From NCBI GenBank assembly GCA_014879765.1, contig JACSRL010000139.1, positions 1-6,489 on the forward strand: a stretch of DNA of 6,489 nt, in the 5' to 3' direction. The DNA comes from Anaerolinea sp. (GTDB lineage Bacteria > Chloroflexota > Anaerolineae > JAAEKA01). A program made the position numbers and the translations under genes. Positions 5,739 through 6,489 of the stretch are shown one piece after another. The notes under the pieces were generated by a model that was not told the origin of the DNA, did no database searches, and saw only the letters and a list, made by a program, of their open reading frames with translations. Every line of letters starts with the position of its first letter. Position 1 is the first letter of the stretch.

Positions 5739-6489
5739 TTGTCGAAACTGAGACTTCGCAAATCACTGTTGGTTCTTGGCCTGCTGATGGCCGTCGCCCT
5801 GGCCGTGGTGGCCTGCACGACCCCGCCCGCGGGCTCGACGCCCACCGACGCGCCGGCCACAGAAGCGCCCGCCGAGGCAGTGACCGAACAGCCGACCGCC
5901 CCGGCGCTGGACCTGACGCTCCCGACGGCGACCACGCCCATCTCCATGGGCGTCATGCCGGTGCTGACCACCGACGGCTCACGGCCGCTGGCCGACCTGG
6001 ACCCGACGCAGCGCAACGGCGTCTATGGCCAGGCGCCGGAGATGGCCATCGACCCTGACACCATCTATCTGGCCACCATCAGCACAGCCAAGGGCGACAT
6101 CGTCCTGGAGCTGTACAGCCAGGAAGCGCCGGTGGCCGTCAACAACTTCGTCGTGCTTTCCCAACTGGGCTTCTACGATGCCATGCCGCTCTACCCGGTC
6201 GGCCCGCCCGCGGCGGTGTTGACGGGCGATCCCAGCGGCGACGGCCAGGGTGGCCCCGGCTACGAAGTGGCGGCCGAGATCGGCGTCCCCAACCTGGCCG
6301 GGACCATGGGCTACCTGCGCCTGCCTGACCAGATCAACCCGGAGCGCCTGAGCAACGGCAGCCAGATCTACATCACCCAGGAAGCGGTGCCCGACATCGA
6401 CGGCGTCTATGCCGCTTTCGGCCAGGTGATCGACGGGATGGATGTGCTGACCCAGCTCGAGATGGGCGATGTGATCGACCGCATCGACT
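5739..6489 (+). CDS. Lipoprotein with a degenerate cyclophilin-type peptidyl-prolyl isomerase domain, 3' partial
   Basis: The frame opens with TTG at 5739 and stays open to the right edge (250 complete codons, no stop seen). Residues 1-26 form a lipoprotein signal: basic SKLRLRK, a hydrophobic core and the lipobox VVAC with Cys26, so the mature protein should be lipid-anchored outside the cytoplasmic membrane. A Thr/Ala/Pro-rich linker runs from 27 to about 66. The cyclophilin domain starts near 109: TAKGDIVLEL (116-125), AP-AVNNFV (130-138), GFYD (144-147), GGPGY (171-175), NGSQIYIT (206-213), DG (221-222) and FGQVIDGMDVL (227-237). The usual FHRV is LYPV (151-154), so the catalytic Arg is Pro153. 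Other pocket residues are also changed (Ala158, Ala159, Leu161, Asp219, Tyr224). The fold is clear but isomerase activity is doubtful. Relatives I recall can carry two such domains, so an intact one could follow beyond the window. Confidence 0.88.
   Translation, partial: MSKLRLRKSLLVLGLLMAVALAVVACTTPPAGSTPTDAPATEAPAEAVTEQPTAPALDLTLPTATTPISMGVMPVLTTDGSRPLADLDPTQRNGVYGQAPEMAIDPDTIYLATISTAKGDIVLELYSQEAPVAVNNFVVLSQLGFYDAMPLYPVGPPAAVLTGDPSGDGQGGPGYEVAAEIGVPNLAGTMGYLRLPDQINPERLSNGSQIYITQEAVPDIDGVYAAFGQVIDGMDVLTQLEMGDVIDRID

Overview
The window is GC-rich, gene-dense bacterial DNA with all four genes on the plus strand. It reads as part of a cell-surface or exopolysaccharide biosynthesis locus. The protein styles suggest a Chloroflexota bacterium (Anaerolineae/Caldilineae-like): a Wzy_C-type ligase/polymerase fused to a TPR tail, a WecA/TagO-type transferase with a DHISHR motif, and a TTG-started cyclophilin lipoprotein. 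That assignment is inferred from recall of protein families, not from a marker gene or a search.

Layout. Bases 1-78 are two near-identical 39-bp units, each a hairpin-forming sequence, and they lie in frame with the first gene. Gene 1 (open from the left edge to 3184) is a large membrane protein with O-antigen ligase/polymerase motifs and a C-terminal TPR array; its N-terminus lies outside the window. Gene 2 (3181-4209) overlaps gene 1 by the four bases ATGA and encodes a polyprenyl-phosphate sugar-1-phosphate transferase. A 141-bp spacer follows. It holds a bulged hairpin resembling the 5' repeat unit, with a TATTTT tract downstream, and a good ribosome binding site for gene 3. Gene 3 (4351-5697) is a WbpA-type UDP-N-acetylglucosamine 6-dehydrogenase. 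Gene 4 (TTG start at 5739, running off the right edge) is a lipoprotein with a cyclophilin-type peptidyl-prolyl isomerase domain whose usual catalytic residues are mostly replaced.

How they fit together (inference). Gene 3 would oxidise UDP-GlcNAc to the uronic acid, providing an acidic sugar donor. Gene 2 would load the first sugar phosphate onto undecaprenyl phosphate on the cytoplasmic face. Gene 1 would polymerise lipid-linked units or transfer the glycan to an acceptor on the outer face of the membrane. Gene 4 is an exported lipoprotein that may belong to a separate unit.

No RNA genes, CRISPR arrays, transposases or phage genes were seen. The most unusual items are the repeated bulged hairpin, present twice in frame at the left edge and once in the spacer with a compensating base-pair change, and the degenerate cyclophilin.
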